Made by a program: the position numbers and the translations under genes. Below are positions 1 through 7,691 of a stretch of 64,000 nucleotides of DNA, piece after piece. The notes under the pieces were generated by a model. It was not told the DNA's origin and did no database searches. It saw only the letters and a list, made by a program, of their open reading frames with translations. Positions within the stretch are counted from its first letter, which is position 1, and each line of letters opens with the position of its first letter. The DNA comes from Microvirga pudoricolor (GTDB lineage: Bacteria > Pseudomonadota > Alphaproteobacteria > Rhizobiales > Beijerinckiaceae): NCBI RefSeq assembly GCF_016892705.1, contig NZ_JAFEMB010000001.1, positions 248,001-312,000 of the forward strand. Direction: 5' to 3'.

Positions 1-19
1 GATCTGAAGACTGGGCGGG

Positions 20-1867
20 TCAGCTCTGCGGCTGCGAGTCGGTCGATCTCTGCGAGCGGCGTCGAAAGAGCAGCGAAAAGGCGTGGCGCAGGGCGAATGT
101 TTGGGGCGAGAGCGTCTCGTCCGCCACGAGTCTGGCACCGTCTTTTCGACGGGCCAGAACTAGGCGGCGATTGTGGAAGGCCTCCAGCTCCGGACGATGT
201 CCGACGCTCACGAGCGCGGCATCGGGAAGACGCTTCGAAATGCGGTTGAGGAGCATCTCTTGGGTTTCGGTATCGAGCGCGGAAGTCGCCTCGTCCATCA
301 CGATGATGTCAGGTCGCTGGATGAAGAGCTGTGCGAAGGCCAGACGCTGTTGCTCGCCCCCCGACAGCGTCCGCTCCCACGGAACGTCCGTGTCGTGGAT
401 GCGGCCCATCAGGTGCTGCAGTCCGGCATCCTTGAGGGCGGCCTGCACGTCTTCGTCCGTTAGACTGTCCGCCGGATTGGGATAGGCCACGGCACGCTTG
501 AGCGTGCCGATGGGCACGTAAGGACGCTGTGGCATGAAGAACAGGCGAGACCCCTTGCGCACGGAAATCTCGCCCTCCCCCCAAGGCCAAAGGCCGGCGA
601 TCGCGCGGATCAGCGTGCTCTTGCCGGCGCCGGATTCGCCCACCACGAGGACTTTCTCGCCGCTGTCGATGACGACGCGCGTCTCGCCCACCACCGCTGT
701 CCCATCGTCGAGATTCACCGAGACGTTCAGGAGCTGAAGGGCCGCGCCTTGTTCGGCGTCCGTATGCCGGATGTGCCCGGCTCCCGGCTTCTCGGCGAGT
801 TCGAGCCTGTCGAGCGAGACGATCAGTCCCGCCACGCGATTGGCCGATGCCGTCCAATCCGCGAGCTTCGGATAGTTCTCCACGAGCCAGTTGAACGATT
901 GCTGCACCGTCACGAAAGCGGTCGAAGCCTGCATGACCTCACCGAGCGACATCGTTCCGGCAAGATATTTGGGCGCGCAGAGAATGATGGGAACGACGGG
1001 AGCAAGGACGAAATTGCCGTAGGACACGACGGTGGTGCGCAGGTATTGCCCGCACATGGCGCGCCATTGCATGATCACCCGGCCGAGCGCCTCACTAAGG
1101 GAATGGCGCTCTTCCGGTTCTCCACCCAGGAGCGCGATGCTTTCACCGTTCTCTCGCAAGCGGGTTGCGGCGTAGCGGAACTCAGCCTCGTACTGGTTCT
1201 TGCCCTCGGCCACCTCGACGAAACGGCGGCCGATGAAGACCATGGCGGTCGTGGTGATGGCCGAGTAGATGATCGCTACGAAAACGAGGTAGCCCGGCAC
1301 CGAGATGGTCGAGCCGTTCAGTTCGAACGATATCGCCCCGCCGACGGCCCACAGAACGCTCGTGAACGTGATGGCGGTGAGAACGGCCGTCGTCACCCCG
1401 AAGGCGAAATCGATGGGCGACTCGGTGGCGATCCGCGTGTCGTCGGCGATTCTGAACTCTGGGTTCTGGTGCTCGCCCTGGATGAAATTGAGCTGGTAGT
1501 AGCGACCGTTCCGAAGCCACCGGTCGATCTGGTAGTCGGTCAGCCAAGCCCTCCAGGCCCGTTGCGTCGTCAGCCTGCCCCATACCGATGCGACAGTGAG
1601 GGCGACCGCGGAGACCGCCAGAGGGACGAAAAAAAGGGCCAGCCATCCGACCAGCGAGATATCCTTCTTCTCCAGAGCATTGAAGAGATCGCGATTCCAG
1701 ACGTTGAGCCGATACTGAACGTAGAGCTGCGCCAGGATGATCGCAAAAAGCGTCAGGGTGAGGAACCAGGCCTCACGCTTGCGCACACCGGTCCAGAAGC
1801 CTGAGGCGACCTGCCAGAAGCGAGCGAAAAGGAGGCGGCGCTGGGTCGCCTGGACATCTGGCTTCAC
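20..1867 (-). CDS. SbmA/YddA-type ABC transporter, fused permease and ATPase
   Basis: A 615-residue half-transporter. Residues 30 to about 345 form a membrane domain of the ABC_membrane_2 (SbmA/BacA, YddA) type with several hydrophobic helices. The C-terminal ATPase has Walker A GESGAGKST (410-418), signature LSGGEQQR (501-508) and Walker B IIVMDEATSALD (521-532). The family exports or imports peptides, cobalamin-like molecules or fatty acids across the inner membrane; the substrate here cannot be told. The start codon is GTG, and the stop is complete just inside the window edge. No partner gene is adjacent, so it probably acts as a homodimer. Family assignment is firm; substrate is unknown. 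Confidence 0.88.
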   Translation of the reverse strand: MKPDVQATQRRLLFARFWQVASGFWTGVRKREAWFLTLTLFAIILAQLYVQYRLNVWNRDLFNALEKKDISLVGWLALFFVPLAVSAVALTVASVWGRLTTQRAWRAWLTDYQIDRWLRNGRYYQLNFIQGEHQNPEFRIADDTRIATESPIDFAFGVTTAVLTAITFTSVLWAVGGAISFELNGSTISVPGYLVFVAIIYSAITTTAMVFIGRRFVEVAEGKNQYEAEFRYAATRLRENGESIALLGGEPEERHSLSEALGRVIMQWRAMCGQYLRTTVVSYGNFVLAPVVPIILCAPKYLAGTMSLGEVMQASTAFVTVQQSFNWLVENYPKLADWTASANRVAGLIVSLDRLELAEKPGAGHIRHTDAEQGAALQLLNVSVNLDDGTAVVGETRVVIDSGEKVLVVGESGAGKSTLIRAIAGLWPWGEGEISVRKGSRLFFMPQRPYVPIGTLKRAVAYPNPADSLTDEDVQAALKDAGLQHLMGRIHDTDVPWERTLSGGEQQRLAFAQLFIQRPDIIVMDEATSALDTETQEMLLNRISKRLPDAALVSVGHRPELEAFHNRRLVLARRKDGARLVADETLSPQTFALRHAFSLLFRRRSQRSTDSQPQS

Positions 1868-1903
1868 GGATGCGCTTCCACGGGGAGGGGGCAGCCTTCC
1901 CGA

Positions 1904-2446
1904 TCAGGAGAGGCGGCCGGTTTCCAAGCTGGCGAGGCAGAGGCTCGGTGTCTTGCTCGCTTCGGACTTTACCAGGGGGCTAAGAGCTCCGAGGCACCCT
2001 ACCGGATTGCTCTTTCGCTTCGGCTCTTCCAGCGCGTTCTCGCGCTCGACCTTGGGCTCCGTTTTGATATTGACCGGGCGCTGCGCCACGGGGCTGGCGG
2101 CCTCTTCCTTGATCGTCACAACCGGAAGGTCCACATCCTTGGCGAAGAAGGTGGTGTTGGACTGAGGATCGGCGCGATAGACAATCTTCCCGGCCTCGTC
2201 GCGCAGGATGACGGTGGCCTTGCCAATGCCCACGAGTTCAACCGTCGTGACAGTCGAGCGATCCTCCGCACGAACCGGCTTGGACAGCCGATCCGCCTTG
2301 GCGGCCGACATGACCTCCTGAGCCATGCTGGCCTCATGAAGCGAAGCCTTGGGTGGCGCGGAATCGCTCAGGGCATTCTGTGCGAAGCTGACCGCCAGAA
2401 ACGCCGTTCCGGCAATTCCTAAAAGTGTTCCTGGCATACCGAGCAT
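1904..2446 (-). CDS. exported protein of unknown function
   Basis: A 180-residue protein preceded by a good ribosome binding site (GGGAGG, about 6 nt before ATG). Residues 1-22 are hydrophobic and look like a signal peptide or anchor. The rest is polar, with a run of beta-prone sequence (TVTTVELVGIGKATVILRDE) followed by a charged, proline-containing stretch and a Cys-containing tail. I recognise no domain. It lies 36 bp upstream of the ABC transporter on the same strand and could be co-transcribed with it. A periplasmic or membrane-anchored accessory protein is an inference only. Confidence 0.6.
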   Translation of the reverse strand: MLGMPGTLLGIAGTAFLAVSFAQNALSDSAPPKASLHEASMAQEVMSAAKADRLSKPVRAEDRSTVTTVELVGIGKATVILRDEAGKIVYRADPQSNTTFFAKDVDLPVVTIKEEAASPVAQRPVNIKTEPKVERENALEEPKRKSNPVGCLGALSPLVKSEASKTPSLCLASLETGRLS

Positions 2447-2550
2447 CTTGGCCTCCCGCTTCTTGCAGCCTGGCTAACCTCGGCAGAACAACGTCATCCG
2501 AACTTCGATGGTTCCTCTTCCTTAACCAACCATAAAGATAGCATTAGAGG

Positions 2551-2575
2551 GGAACTTTAAGTCTTTAGGGCTGTT
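2551..2575 (+). promoter_or_regulatory. candidate EcfG promoter for a small RNA
   Basis: GGAAC at 2551-2555, a 16-bp spacer, then TGTT at 2572-2575, one mismatch from the EcfG consensus GGAAC-N16/17-CGTT. It points at the predicted small RNA that ends at the terminator at 2638-2666. There is no other plus-strand gene for it to serve. Confidence 0.5.
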
Positions 2576-2580
2576 TTTAT

Positions 2581-2666
2581 AGCACCGGCCTCCTGGTCCT
2601 CCCCGCATTCCCCTTGTGCACTGGCCGGCAACTTTTAAGACGGGTCCTCAGCGGCCCGTCTTTTTT
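2581..2666 (+). ncRNA. candidate stress-induced small RNA with anti-Shine-Dalgarno loop (cuckoo-like)
   Basis: A gene-free stretch between two minus-strand genes carries a plus-strand promoter-like element and a strong plus-strand terminator, so an RNA of about 85 nt is predicted. Hairpin 1 pairs CCGGCC (2585-2590) with GGCCGG (2623-2628) and exposes GGTCCTCCCC, which includes the anti-SD core CCTCC at 2598-2602. Hairpin 2 is the terminator, with GTCCTCAG around its loop. Alphaproteobacterial cuckoo RNAs (CcsR, alpha-r14 type) are known for CUCCUCCC in loops; the match here is 7 of 8. The start is estimated from the promoter. No ORF with a ribosome binding site was seen. Confidence 0.5.
2638..2666 (+). 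terminator. Rho-independent terminator, plus strand
   Basis: A 9-bp stem (AGACGGGTC with GGCCCGTCT, one G-T pair), a 6-nt loop, then six T at 2661-2666. It points along the plus strand, where no protein gene ends. Confidence 0.8.
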
Positions 2667-2690
2667 CTTGTCACGATCCGAACTAGACAG

Positions 2691-2721
2691 CAAAACGCCC
2701 GGCCATTGGCCGGGCGTTTTG
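2691..2721 (-). terminator. terminator of phyR
   Basis: A perfect 14-bp stem (2691-2704 with 2708-2721) and a 3-nt loop. The A/T-rich stem base gives a TTTT run in either direction. It lies 25 bp downstream of the phyR stop codon. Confidence 0.8.
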
Positions 2722-2745
2722 CTTGGTTGCTTGCAATCTGTTCGA

Positions 2746-3540
2746 TCAGGCGACGGCGCGACGGCGGGCGGCTTGCTGGAAGAACAGCGCTTGGCTGATG
2801 ACCGCCGACACGTTGGCAGGCTGGAAAGGCTTGGCGATGAGGAAGGCCGGCTCCGGGCGCTCGCCCGTCAAGAAGCGCTCCGGATAGGCCGTGATGAAGA
2901 TCACCGGCACCTCGAAGGCCTTGAGAAGATCGTTCACCGCATCGAGACCGGAGCTGCCGTCGGCCAGCTGGATGTCCGCCAGGATGAGGCCGGGTCGCTT
3001 GGTGGCCGCGAGCTTCACCGCCTCGGTGCGGGTACGGGCCACGCCGGTGACGTTGTGGCCTAGGCCTTCGACGAGGGCCTCGAGATCCATCGCGATGAGG
3101 GGTTCGTCTTCGATGATCATGATGTCGGTGGCCATGTCGGCCGCGAGTTCGCGCCCGGCCTCGTCGACGAGATCGCGGACGGTCTTCACGTCCACGGAGA
3201 GGATTTTGCCGACTTCCTCCTCGGAGAAGCCCTCAAGGCTCGAAAGGAGGAAGGCTTGGCGCGGAAGGGGAGTGATCTGGCCGATGCGAACCTCTGCGGG
3301 CAGGTCCCGCTGGATCTGCTCGCCCTTGCCGTTCACGGAAAGCGAATTCCAGATCCGCGTAAAGACCTCGAAGAGCTCGACTTTCACGTTGCCGGCCGCC
3401 CCGATGGTTTCCGGCTCGCTGACAAGTGTTTCGAGAGTTGCCGCCACATAGGCGTCACCGGCCATCTGGCTGCCTGTCAGCGCGCGGGCGTAACGACGAA
3501 GATACGGCAGGTGTTGGACGACAAGCTGAGCTGTCGACAT
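2746..3540 (-). CDS. phyR: PhyR, anti-anti-sigma response regulator of the general stress response
   Basis: A 264-residue protein with the PhyR layout: a sigma-factor-like N-terminal domain (residues 1 to about 130, beginning MSTAQLVVQHLPYLRRYARA) and a C-terminal receiver domain (about 137-260) with acidic residues in MIIEDEPL and the phospho-acceptor Asp189 in LILADIQLADG. Phosphorylated PhyR binds NepR through its sigma-like domain and frees the sigma factor EcfG. The start at 3540 has AAGGGG upstream and matches the family; an in-frame upstream extension to 3636 would run through the promoter. It is divergent from nepR-ecfG and has its own EcfG promoter, so it is autoregulated. No PhyK-type kinase is in the window. 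Confidence 0.96.
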   Translation of the reverse strand: MSTAQLVVQHLPYLRRYARALTGSQMAGDAYVAATLETLVSEPETIGAAGNVKVELFEVFTRIWNSLSVNGKGEQIQRDLPAEVRIGQITPLPRQAFLLSSLEGFSEEEVGKILSVDVKTVRDLVDEAGRELAADMATDIMIIEDEPLIAMDLEALVEGLGHNVTGVARTRTEAVKLAATKRPGLILADIQLADGSSGLDAVNDLLKAFEVPVIFITAYPERFLTGERPEPAFLIAKPFQPANVSAVISQALFFQQAARRRAVA

Positions 3541-3590
3541 TCGCTTCCCCTTATAGTGCTTTGACTCGTAGAGATTCCTACGACCGTCTA

Positions 3591-3615
3591 AACTCGGCCG
3601 CAGAGGAAAAGTTCC
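3591..3615 (-). promoter_or_regulatory. EcfG promoter of phyR
   Basis: Read on the minus strand: GGAAC (3615-3611), a 16-bp spacer, AGTT (3594-3591). It lies about 50 bp before the phyR start codon. Confidence 0.75.
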
Positions 3616-3622
3616 ATTTTTG

Positions 3623-3647
3623 GGAACCGGAAGCAAGGAGCCGCGTT
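3623..3647 (+). promoter_or_regulatory. EcfG promoter of nepR-ecfG
   Basis: GGAAC (3623-3627), a 16-bp spacer and CGTT (3644-3647), an exact match to the EcfG consensus. Its -35 element is 7 bp from the -35 element of the divergent phyR promoter. Confidence 0.85.
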
Positions 3648-3724
3648 ATGCTTCGAAAACATGCGCGCGCACTGCCAAGCTTGGCTCGAAACGGGCCGTA
3701 TGCTGGGCGGCAAGGGGTTAAAGA

Positions 3725-3949
3725 ATGACGGGTGATAAAGGGAGCAAGCTTGCCAGGGTCATCCCGGAAGCATCGCTCGACGATAAGCTGTCCTCGGAGC
3801 CAAAGCTCGACAAGCTCAGCCAAGGCCGCATCGGCGATCAGCTCAGGGCCATGTACGACGACCTGATGCAGCAGCCGGTTCCAGACCGTTTCAAGGATCT
3901 CCTGGATCAGCTCGAGAAAAAGGCCTCCAGCGCCGGGAAGTCCTCATGA
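3725..3949 (+). CDS. nepR: NepR, anti-sigma factor of EcfG
   Basis: A 74-residue protein. The core IGDQLRAMYDDLMQQPVPDR (about residues 36-55) followed by FKDLLDQLE is the NepR helix-loop-helix that clamps the EcfG-type sigma factor and is captured by phosphorylated PhyR. The N-terminal 30 residues are charged and probably disordered, as in the family. Its stop codon overlaps the ecfG start (ATGA at 3946-3949), giving translational coupling of anti-sigma and sigma. It is transcribed from the perfect EcfG promoter at 3623-3647. Confidence 0.93.
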   Translation: MTGDKGSKLARVIPEASLDDKLSSEPKLDKLSQGRIGDQLRAMYDDLMQQPVPDRFKDLLDQLEKKASSAGKSS

Positions 3950-4494
3950 CCGCAGCGCCCGAGCCGGCCCTGCGGGACGCTCTTCTGGCAGCTGTTCCAA
4001 GTCTCCGGGCCTTCGCCATATCCCTCTCCGGTCAGGTCGACCGGGCGGACGACCTCGTTCAGGACACGCTCCTGAGGGCCCTTTCGAACCTGCACCGGTT
4101 CGAGCGCGGCACGAACCTCAACGCCTGGCTCTTCACGATCCTCCGGAATCTCTTCCATTCGGAGTATCGCAAGCGGCGACGCGAGGTCGAGGATCCGGAT
4201 GGTTCCTACGCGGGACGTCTGAACGTGCAGCCCGAGCAGGGCTCGCGTCTCGACTTCGAAGATTTCCGTACGGCTCTCAACAGGCTGCCGTCCGACCAGC
4301 GGGAAGCCCTCCTCCTGGTCGGCGCCTCGGGCTTCTCCTACGAGGAGGCGGCGAACATCTGCGGCTGTGCGGTCGGCACGATCAAGAGCCGGGTGAACAG
4401 GGCGAGGTCCCGATTGGCCGGCCTCCTGAACGTGGACGACGTGGAGGATCTGGGACCCGACCGGATGACGCGGGCCGCCCTGCAATCCAACTGA
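3946..4494 (+). CDS. ecfG: EcfG, ECF sigma factor of the general stress response
   Basis: A 182-residue ECF sigma factor (ECF15 group by context). Region 2 covers roughly residues 10-75 (DDLVQDTLLRALSNLHRFER, then NAWLFTILRN). Region 4 covers roughly 105-160, with DQREALLLVGASGFSYEEAA and a helix-turn-helix ending in GTIKSRVNRAR. It directs RNA polymerase to GGAAC-N16/17-CGTT promoters, several of which lie in this window. It overlaps nepR by 4 bp and ends before the hairpin at 4558-4580. Confidence 0.94.
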   Translation: MTAAPEPALRDALLAAVPSLRAFAISLSGQVDRADDLVQDTLLRALSNLHRFERGTNLNAWLFTILRNLFHSEYRKRRREVEDPDGSYAGRLNVQPEQGSRLDFEDFRTALNRLPSDQREALLLVGASGFSYEEAANICGCAVGTIKSRVNRARSRLAGLLNVDDVEDLGPDRMTRAALQSN

Positions 4495-4557
4495 GATGCA
4501 GCAACTGGCCCATACGCGTCCTCAACCCTCCGCTCGCCGGGATACCTAATAAAAAAA

Positions 4558-4580
4558 AGCGCCGCTCGATGAGCGGCGCT
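4558..4580. terminator. bidirectional terminator between ecfG and the DUF1328 gene
   Basis: A 9-bp stem AGCGCCGCT/AGCGGCGCT with a 5-nt loop. On the minus strand it is followed by eight T (A-run at 4551-4558); on the plus strand the tail is weaker (TTTCTC). Confidence 0.8.
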
Positions 4581-4603
4581 TTCTCATTTCAGCCCCAACC
4601 GGT

Positions 4604-4777
4604 CTAGAGTGGGTTGCGCCCACGCAGCAGACCGATAACGGCCGAGATGGCGAACAGCACGATGGCTACGAAGAAGATCAACTTCGCGATTTCCACTGCC
4701 GTGCCGGCAATGCCGCCGAAACCGAACAGGGCGGCGACGAGTGCGATGATGAGAAAAGTGACAGCCCAACCGAGCAT
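4604..4777 (-). CDS. DUF1328 small membrane protein
   Basis: A 57-residue protein with two hydrophobic helices (about residues 3-25 and 30-51) and the pattern typical of DUF1328/YtjA-like peptides: [20 protein letters not shown] at the start and an LLRGRNP-type basic end. The family is small, inner-membrane and of unknown function; in Alphaproteobacteria it is often stress-induced. The start at 4777 has GAGGT about 7 nt upstream; a longer in-frame extension lacks support. The EcfG promoter at 4829-4854 fits membership of the general stress regulon. Confidence 0.85.
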   Translation of the reverse strand: MLGWAVTFLIIALVAALFGFGGIAGTAVEIAKLIFFVAIVLFAISAVIGLLRGRNPL

Positions 4778-4828
4778 GATGTTACCTCGCAAGATTAAGA
4801 ACTCGGCCGTAGCCGACGTCGCTTCAAC

Positions 4829-4854
4829 AACTCCAAGCGAAGCATTAGGGTTCC
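4829..4854 (-). promoter_or_regulatory. EcfG promoter of the DUF1328 gene
   Basis: Minus strand: GGAAC (4854-4850), a 17-bp spacer, AGTT (4832-4829), 52 bp before the start codon. Confidence 0.7.
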
Positions 4855-4936
4855 GCAGCCAAGACTCATTTGCACCGTAATGCTTGCGTGAAGGACAGCC
4901 CCCAAGCATTCGCCTTAAGGTCTGCTGGAGACCCTT

Positions 4937-4961
4937 GGAACTCGGCCGCTCTCCATACGTT
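4937..4961 (+). promoter_or_regulatory. EcfG promoter of a small membrane protein gene
   Basis: GGAAC (4937-4941), a 16-bp spacer and CGTT (4958-4961), a perfect consensus. The start codon follows 21 bp downstream, so the leader is very short. Confidence 0.8.
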
Positions 4962-4982
4962 GGCTTGCACAGATGGAGACAG

Positions 4983-5189
4983 ATGATGAACCGTGAAACA
5001 GCACTCCGTGCGTGTGTTCCGTTTTTGATTATTACCGCTCTCGCTGCCATTACTGGGCTGTCGGCCCAGGTCGAACTGGCCGAAGTCGTTTTCCTCATCG
5101 GAGCTTCGGTTTGTGCCTTGCTCCTCGTGTCCGCTTTCGCGATGCCGCCCCAGCAGCCCGTACCGGTTCGGATCAGGCGCCGTCGCTGA
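4983..5189 (+). CDS. small two-helix membrane protein, EcfG-controlled
   Basis: A 68-residue protein with hydrophobic segments at about residues 10-27 and 32-52 and a basic tail (PVRIRRRR). GGAGA lies 6 nt upstream of ATG 4983, with a second possible start at 4986. A longer frame from 4884 would begin before the -35 element, so it cannot be the main product of the perfect EcfG promoter just upstream. I recognise no family. A membrane protein made under general stress is the best description. Confidence 0.7.
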   Translation: MMNRETALRACVPFLIITALAAITGLSAQVELAEVVFLIGASVCALLLVSAFAMPPQQPVPVRIRRRR

Positions 5190-5217
5190 TCCCGATCCTG
5201 GTCCGATGCGAGGATGG

Positions 5218-5241
5218 AAAGCGCCCTTTCGGGCGCTTTTT
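5218..5241. terminator. bidirectional terminator
   Basis: A 9-bp stem AAAGCGCCC/GGGCGCTTT with a TTTC loop and T-runs on both sides. It separates the convergent small membrane protein gene and the short-chain dehydrogenase gene. Confidence 0.85.
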
Positions 5242-5246
5242 CGTTG

Positions 5247-6101
5247 TCAGGACTCGGTGGCGTCGCCACCGTTCGGATGGAGCACGGAGCCGGTGATGTA
5301 GGAGGCGTCCCGCGAGGCGAGGAAAAGAAAGCACGAGGCTACCTCGTTGGGCTGCCCAGGGCGCTTCATGGGCGTATCGGCCCCAAACTTCGAGACCTTC
5401 TCGGCATCGAAGGTGGCGGGGATGAGGGGTGTCCAGATCGGGCCGGGCGCAACGCCATTCACGCGAATGCCTTTTTCGGCCAGCTTCTTGGCGAGCGACC
5501 GGGTGAAAGCCACGATGGCGCCCTTGGTGGAACTGTAATCGAGCAGTTCGGGACTGCCCCGATAGGCGGTGACCGAAGTGGTGTTGACGATGGCCGCCCC
5601 TTCTCCGAGGTGCTTCATGGCCGCCTGTGTCATGTAAAAATAGCCGAAGATATTGGTGCGGAACGTGCGATCGAGCTGTTCGGGCGTGATCGCCTCGATC
5701 TCCTTTTGGGGGAACTGCTCGGCCGCGTTGTTGACCAGGACGTCGAGCTTGCCGAAGCGATCGACGACCTGCTTCACGGCCGACCCGCAGAAATCCGGCG
5801 AGGTCACGTCGCCGGCGATGGTCAAGCAAGCCCGGCCCTCCGCTTCGATCAGAGCCTTGGTGTCCTCGGCATCCTTGTGCTCATCCAAGTAGACAATCGC
5901 CACATCGGCGCCCTCGCGAGCGAAGAGCACCGCCACGGCGCGCCCGATCCCGCTGTCGCCCCCGGTGATCAGAGCGACCTGGTCCTGCAGACGCCCGCTG
6001 CCTGGGAAGCGTGGCTCGTAATCGGGCCTGGGGTTCATCTCGGTTTCGAGACCGGGCTGGCGGTCCTGGGTCTGCGGGGGCATCGTTTGTCCGGAACTCA
6101 T
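5247..6101 (-). CDS. short-chain dehydrogenase/reductase, general stress type
   Basis: A 284-residue SDR with an N-terminal 40-residue extension rich in Pro and Gln, then the NAD(P)-binding motif TGGDSGIG (about 48-55), the NNAAE motif, a catalytic Ser in TTSVTAYRG and the YSSTK catalytic Tyr-Lys pair. The long N-terminus and the PRF.GSGRL segment resemble bacterial general-stress SDRs (YdaD/YghA-like); the substrate is unknown. The start was placed at 6101 because an upstream ATG at 6164 overlaps the -10 element of a perfect EcfG promoter (6164-6188). AGGAC precedes 6101. Probably an EcfG regulon member. Confidence 0.88.
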   Translation of the reverse strand: MSSGQTMPPQTQDRQPGLETEMNPRPDYEPRFPGSGRLQDQVALITGGDSGIGRAVAVLFAREGADVAIVYLDEHKDAEDTKALIEAEGRACLTIAGDVTSPDFCGSAVKQVVDRFGKLDVLVNNAAEQFPQKEIEAITPEQLDRTFRTNIFGYFYMTQAAMKHLGEGAAIVNTTSVTAYRGSPELLDYSSTKGAIVAFTRSLAKKLAEKGIRVNGVAPGPIWTPLIPATFDAEKVSKFGADTPMKRPGQPNEVASCFLFLASRDASYITGSVLHPNGGDATES

Positions 6102-6144
6102 GGCCTGTCCTGCTTCTGGAGGAGCGGGCGGGCTCGCATCGAAA

Positions 6145-6173
6145 AGCCCGCGTTCGACGACCAAACGCGGGCT
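6145..6173 (-). terminator. terminator of the NCS2 permease gene, overlapping an EcfG promoter
   Basis: A perfect 10-bp stem (6145-6154 with 6164-6173) and a 9-nt loop, followed on the minus strand by TTTTC. It lies 29 bp after the permease stop codon; its first arm contains the -10 element of the next gene. Confidence 0.7.
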
Positions 6174-6188
6174 CGGGGTGCCTGTTCC
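6164..6188 (-). promoter_or_regulatory. EcfG promoter of the short-chain dehydrogenase gene
   Basis: Minus strand: GGAAC (6188-6184), a 16-bp spacer, CGTT (6167-6164), a perfect consensus about 63 bp before the chosen start codon. Confidence 0.8.
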
Positions 6189-6201
6189 GGAAGCGCGGTA
6201 A

Positions 6202-7539
6202 CTAGAGGGCGTCGGCGCTGCCGACCGGCTCGCGATCCGACGCGTTGTCCCGCAGGAGGTGGTAAAGGGTGATGGCCCCGAAGGTGGCGGTCCCGATCCC
6301 GTCCAGGGTGAACCCGCCGATCGTCAGCTTGAAGTTACCGGCGCCGAGGATCAGGGCGACCGCTACCGTGATCAGGTTGCGGGGCCGCGAGAAGTCGACC
6401 CGGTTCTCCACCCAGATCCGTCCCGCCGTCGCGGCGATGAGACCGAAGACCACGACGGACAGGCCGCCGAGCACGGGACCCGGGATCGTGCCGATGAAGG
6501 CGCCGAATTTCGGAGACAGGCCGAGCAGCAGGGCGATGGCCGCTGCGACCAGGAAGATCAGCGTCGAATAGATCCGCGTCACCGACATGACGCCCATGTT
6601 CTCCGCATAGGTCGTCATGCCCGTACCCCCGAAGGCGCCGGACACCACGGTGGCGACGCCGTCGCCCATGAAGGCCCGGCCGAGATAGGGGTCGAGGTTG
6701 CGGCCCGTCATGGCGCTGATGGCTTTGATGTGCCCCAGGTTTTCGGCCACGAGGATGATCGCGACCGGTGCGACGAGGCTGATGGCGCTGGCCGTGAACA
6801 CGGGCGACTGGAATGTCGGAAGCCCGAACCAGGCCGCCTGGCCGACCTTCGAGAAGTCGATGGCCTGTCCCAGGCCCAGGAGGTTCGCGGCGACGAAATA
6901 GGCCAAGTACCCGATGGCGCCGCCGAGCAGGATCGGCAATCTCCGCATGACGCCGCCCGAATAAACCGCGATGACACCCACGGCCAGCACGGTGATCAGG
7001 GCGATCCAGCGCGCGAAGGCCGTTCCGTTGGCGTTGTCGGGCGTGATGCCGGAGGCGCTGTTGATGGCGATGGGGGCGAGCACCAGTCCGATGGCGGCCA
7101 CGATGGCGCCGGTCACTACCGGAGGCATCAGCCGCTCGACCCAGCGATGGCCCGCCATCTGCACCACGAGGCCGATGAGGAAATAGAGCACGCCCGCCGC
7201 AATGATGCCGCCGAGCGCCACGGGGATGTTCGGGTTCGGAGCCCCCACCGTCGCGCCGGTGGCGACCAGAACCGGGCCGATGAAGGCGAAGCTCGAGCCC
7301 AGATAGCTTGGGACCCGGCCGCCTACCATGAAGAAGAAGATCAGGGTTGCGATACCGGAGAAGAAAATCGAGACGTTCGGGTCGAAGCCCATCAGGATCG
7401 GCGCCAACGCCGTGGCGCCGAACATCGCGACCACGTGCTGGAGCCCCGCCACGAGAGTCTGGCCCACGGGCAGCCTCTCGTCGGGCATGATCACGCCCTC
7501 GGTCTTCAGTCTCCAACTCGGCAAAAATCCGTCGCTCAT
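6202..7539 (-). CDS. NCS2 family nucleobase (uracil-type) permease
   Basis: A 445-residue polytopic membrane protein, hydrophobic throughout, as expected for the 14-helix NCS2 (UraA/RutG/xanthine permease) family. The signature region GGTGMTTYAENMGVMSVTRI (around residues 305-325) resembles uracil/pyrimidine permeases more than xanthine carriers, and VAENLGHIKA carries the conserved Glu of helix 8. It probably imports a pyrimidine base by proton symport. The start at 7539 has GGGGG upstream; an upstream ATG at 7569 is less likely. No pyrimidine catabolism genes are adjacent, so the exact substrate is open. Confidence 0.88.
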   Translation of the reverse strand: MSDGFLPSWRLKTEGVIMPDERLPVGQTLVAGLQHVVAMFGATALAPILMGFDPNVSIFFSGIATLIFFFMVGGRVPSYLGSSFAFIGPVLVATGATVGAPNPNIPVALGGIIAAGVLYFLIGLVVQMAGHRWVERLMPPVVTGAIVAAIGLVLAPIAINSASGITPDNANGTAFARWIALITVLAVGVIAVYSGGVMRRLPILLGGAIGYLAYFVAANLLGLGQAIDFSKVGQAAWFGLPTFQSPVFTASAISLVAPVAIILVAENLGHIKAISAMTGRNLDPYLGRAFMGDGVATVVSGAFGGTGMTTYAENMGVMSVTRIYSTLIFLVAAAIALLLGLSPKFGAFIGTIPGPVLGGLSVVVFGLIAATAGRIWVENRVDFSRPRNLITVAVALILGAGNFKLTIGGFTLDGIGTATFGAITLYHLLRDNASDREPVGSADAL

Positions 7540-7691
7540 CGTCGTTCCCCCCGCCTCGATGCCCGGCACCCTAGACTCAGGCCCGAGCGAGGCGCTAGCC
7601 CTCCGGGGGATTTATCAACCGGCCTCGGGGCACGCCTGGACTTGAGGGGGCGCCGCCTCAGATAGGCCAGATCACCAGGCAGGAGGCGCGC

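Noticed and set aside
3541-3636. Longer N-terminus of PhyR
   Set aside because: The extension crosses the proposed EcfG promoter, and PhyR proteins start at MSTxQLVVQHLPYLRR.
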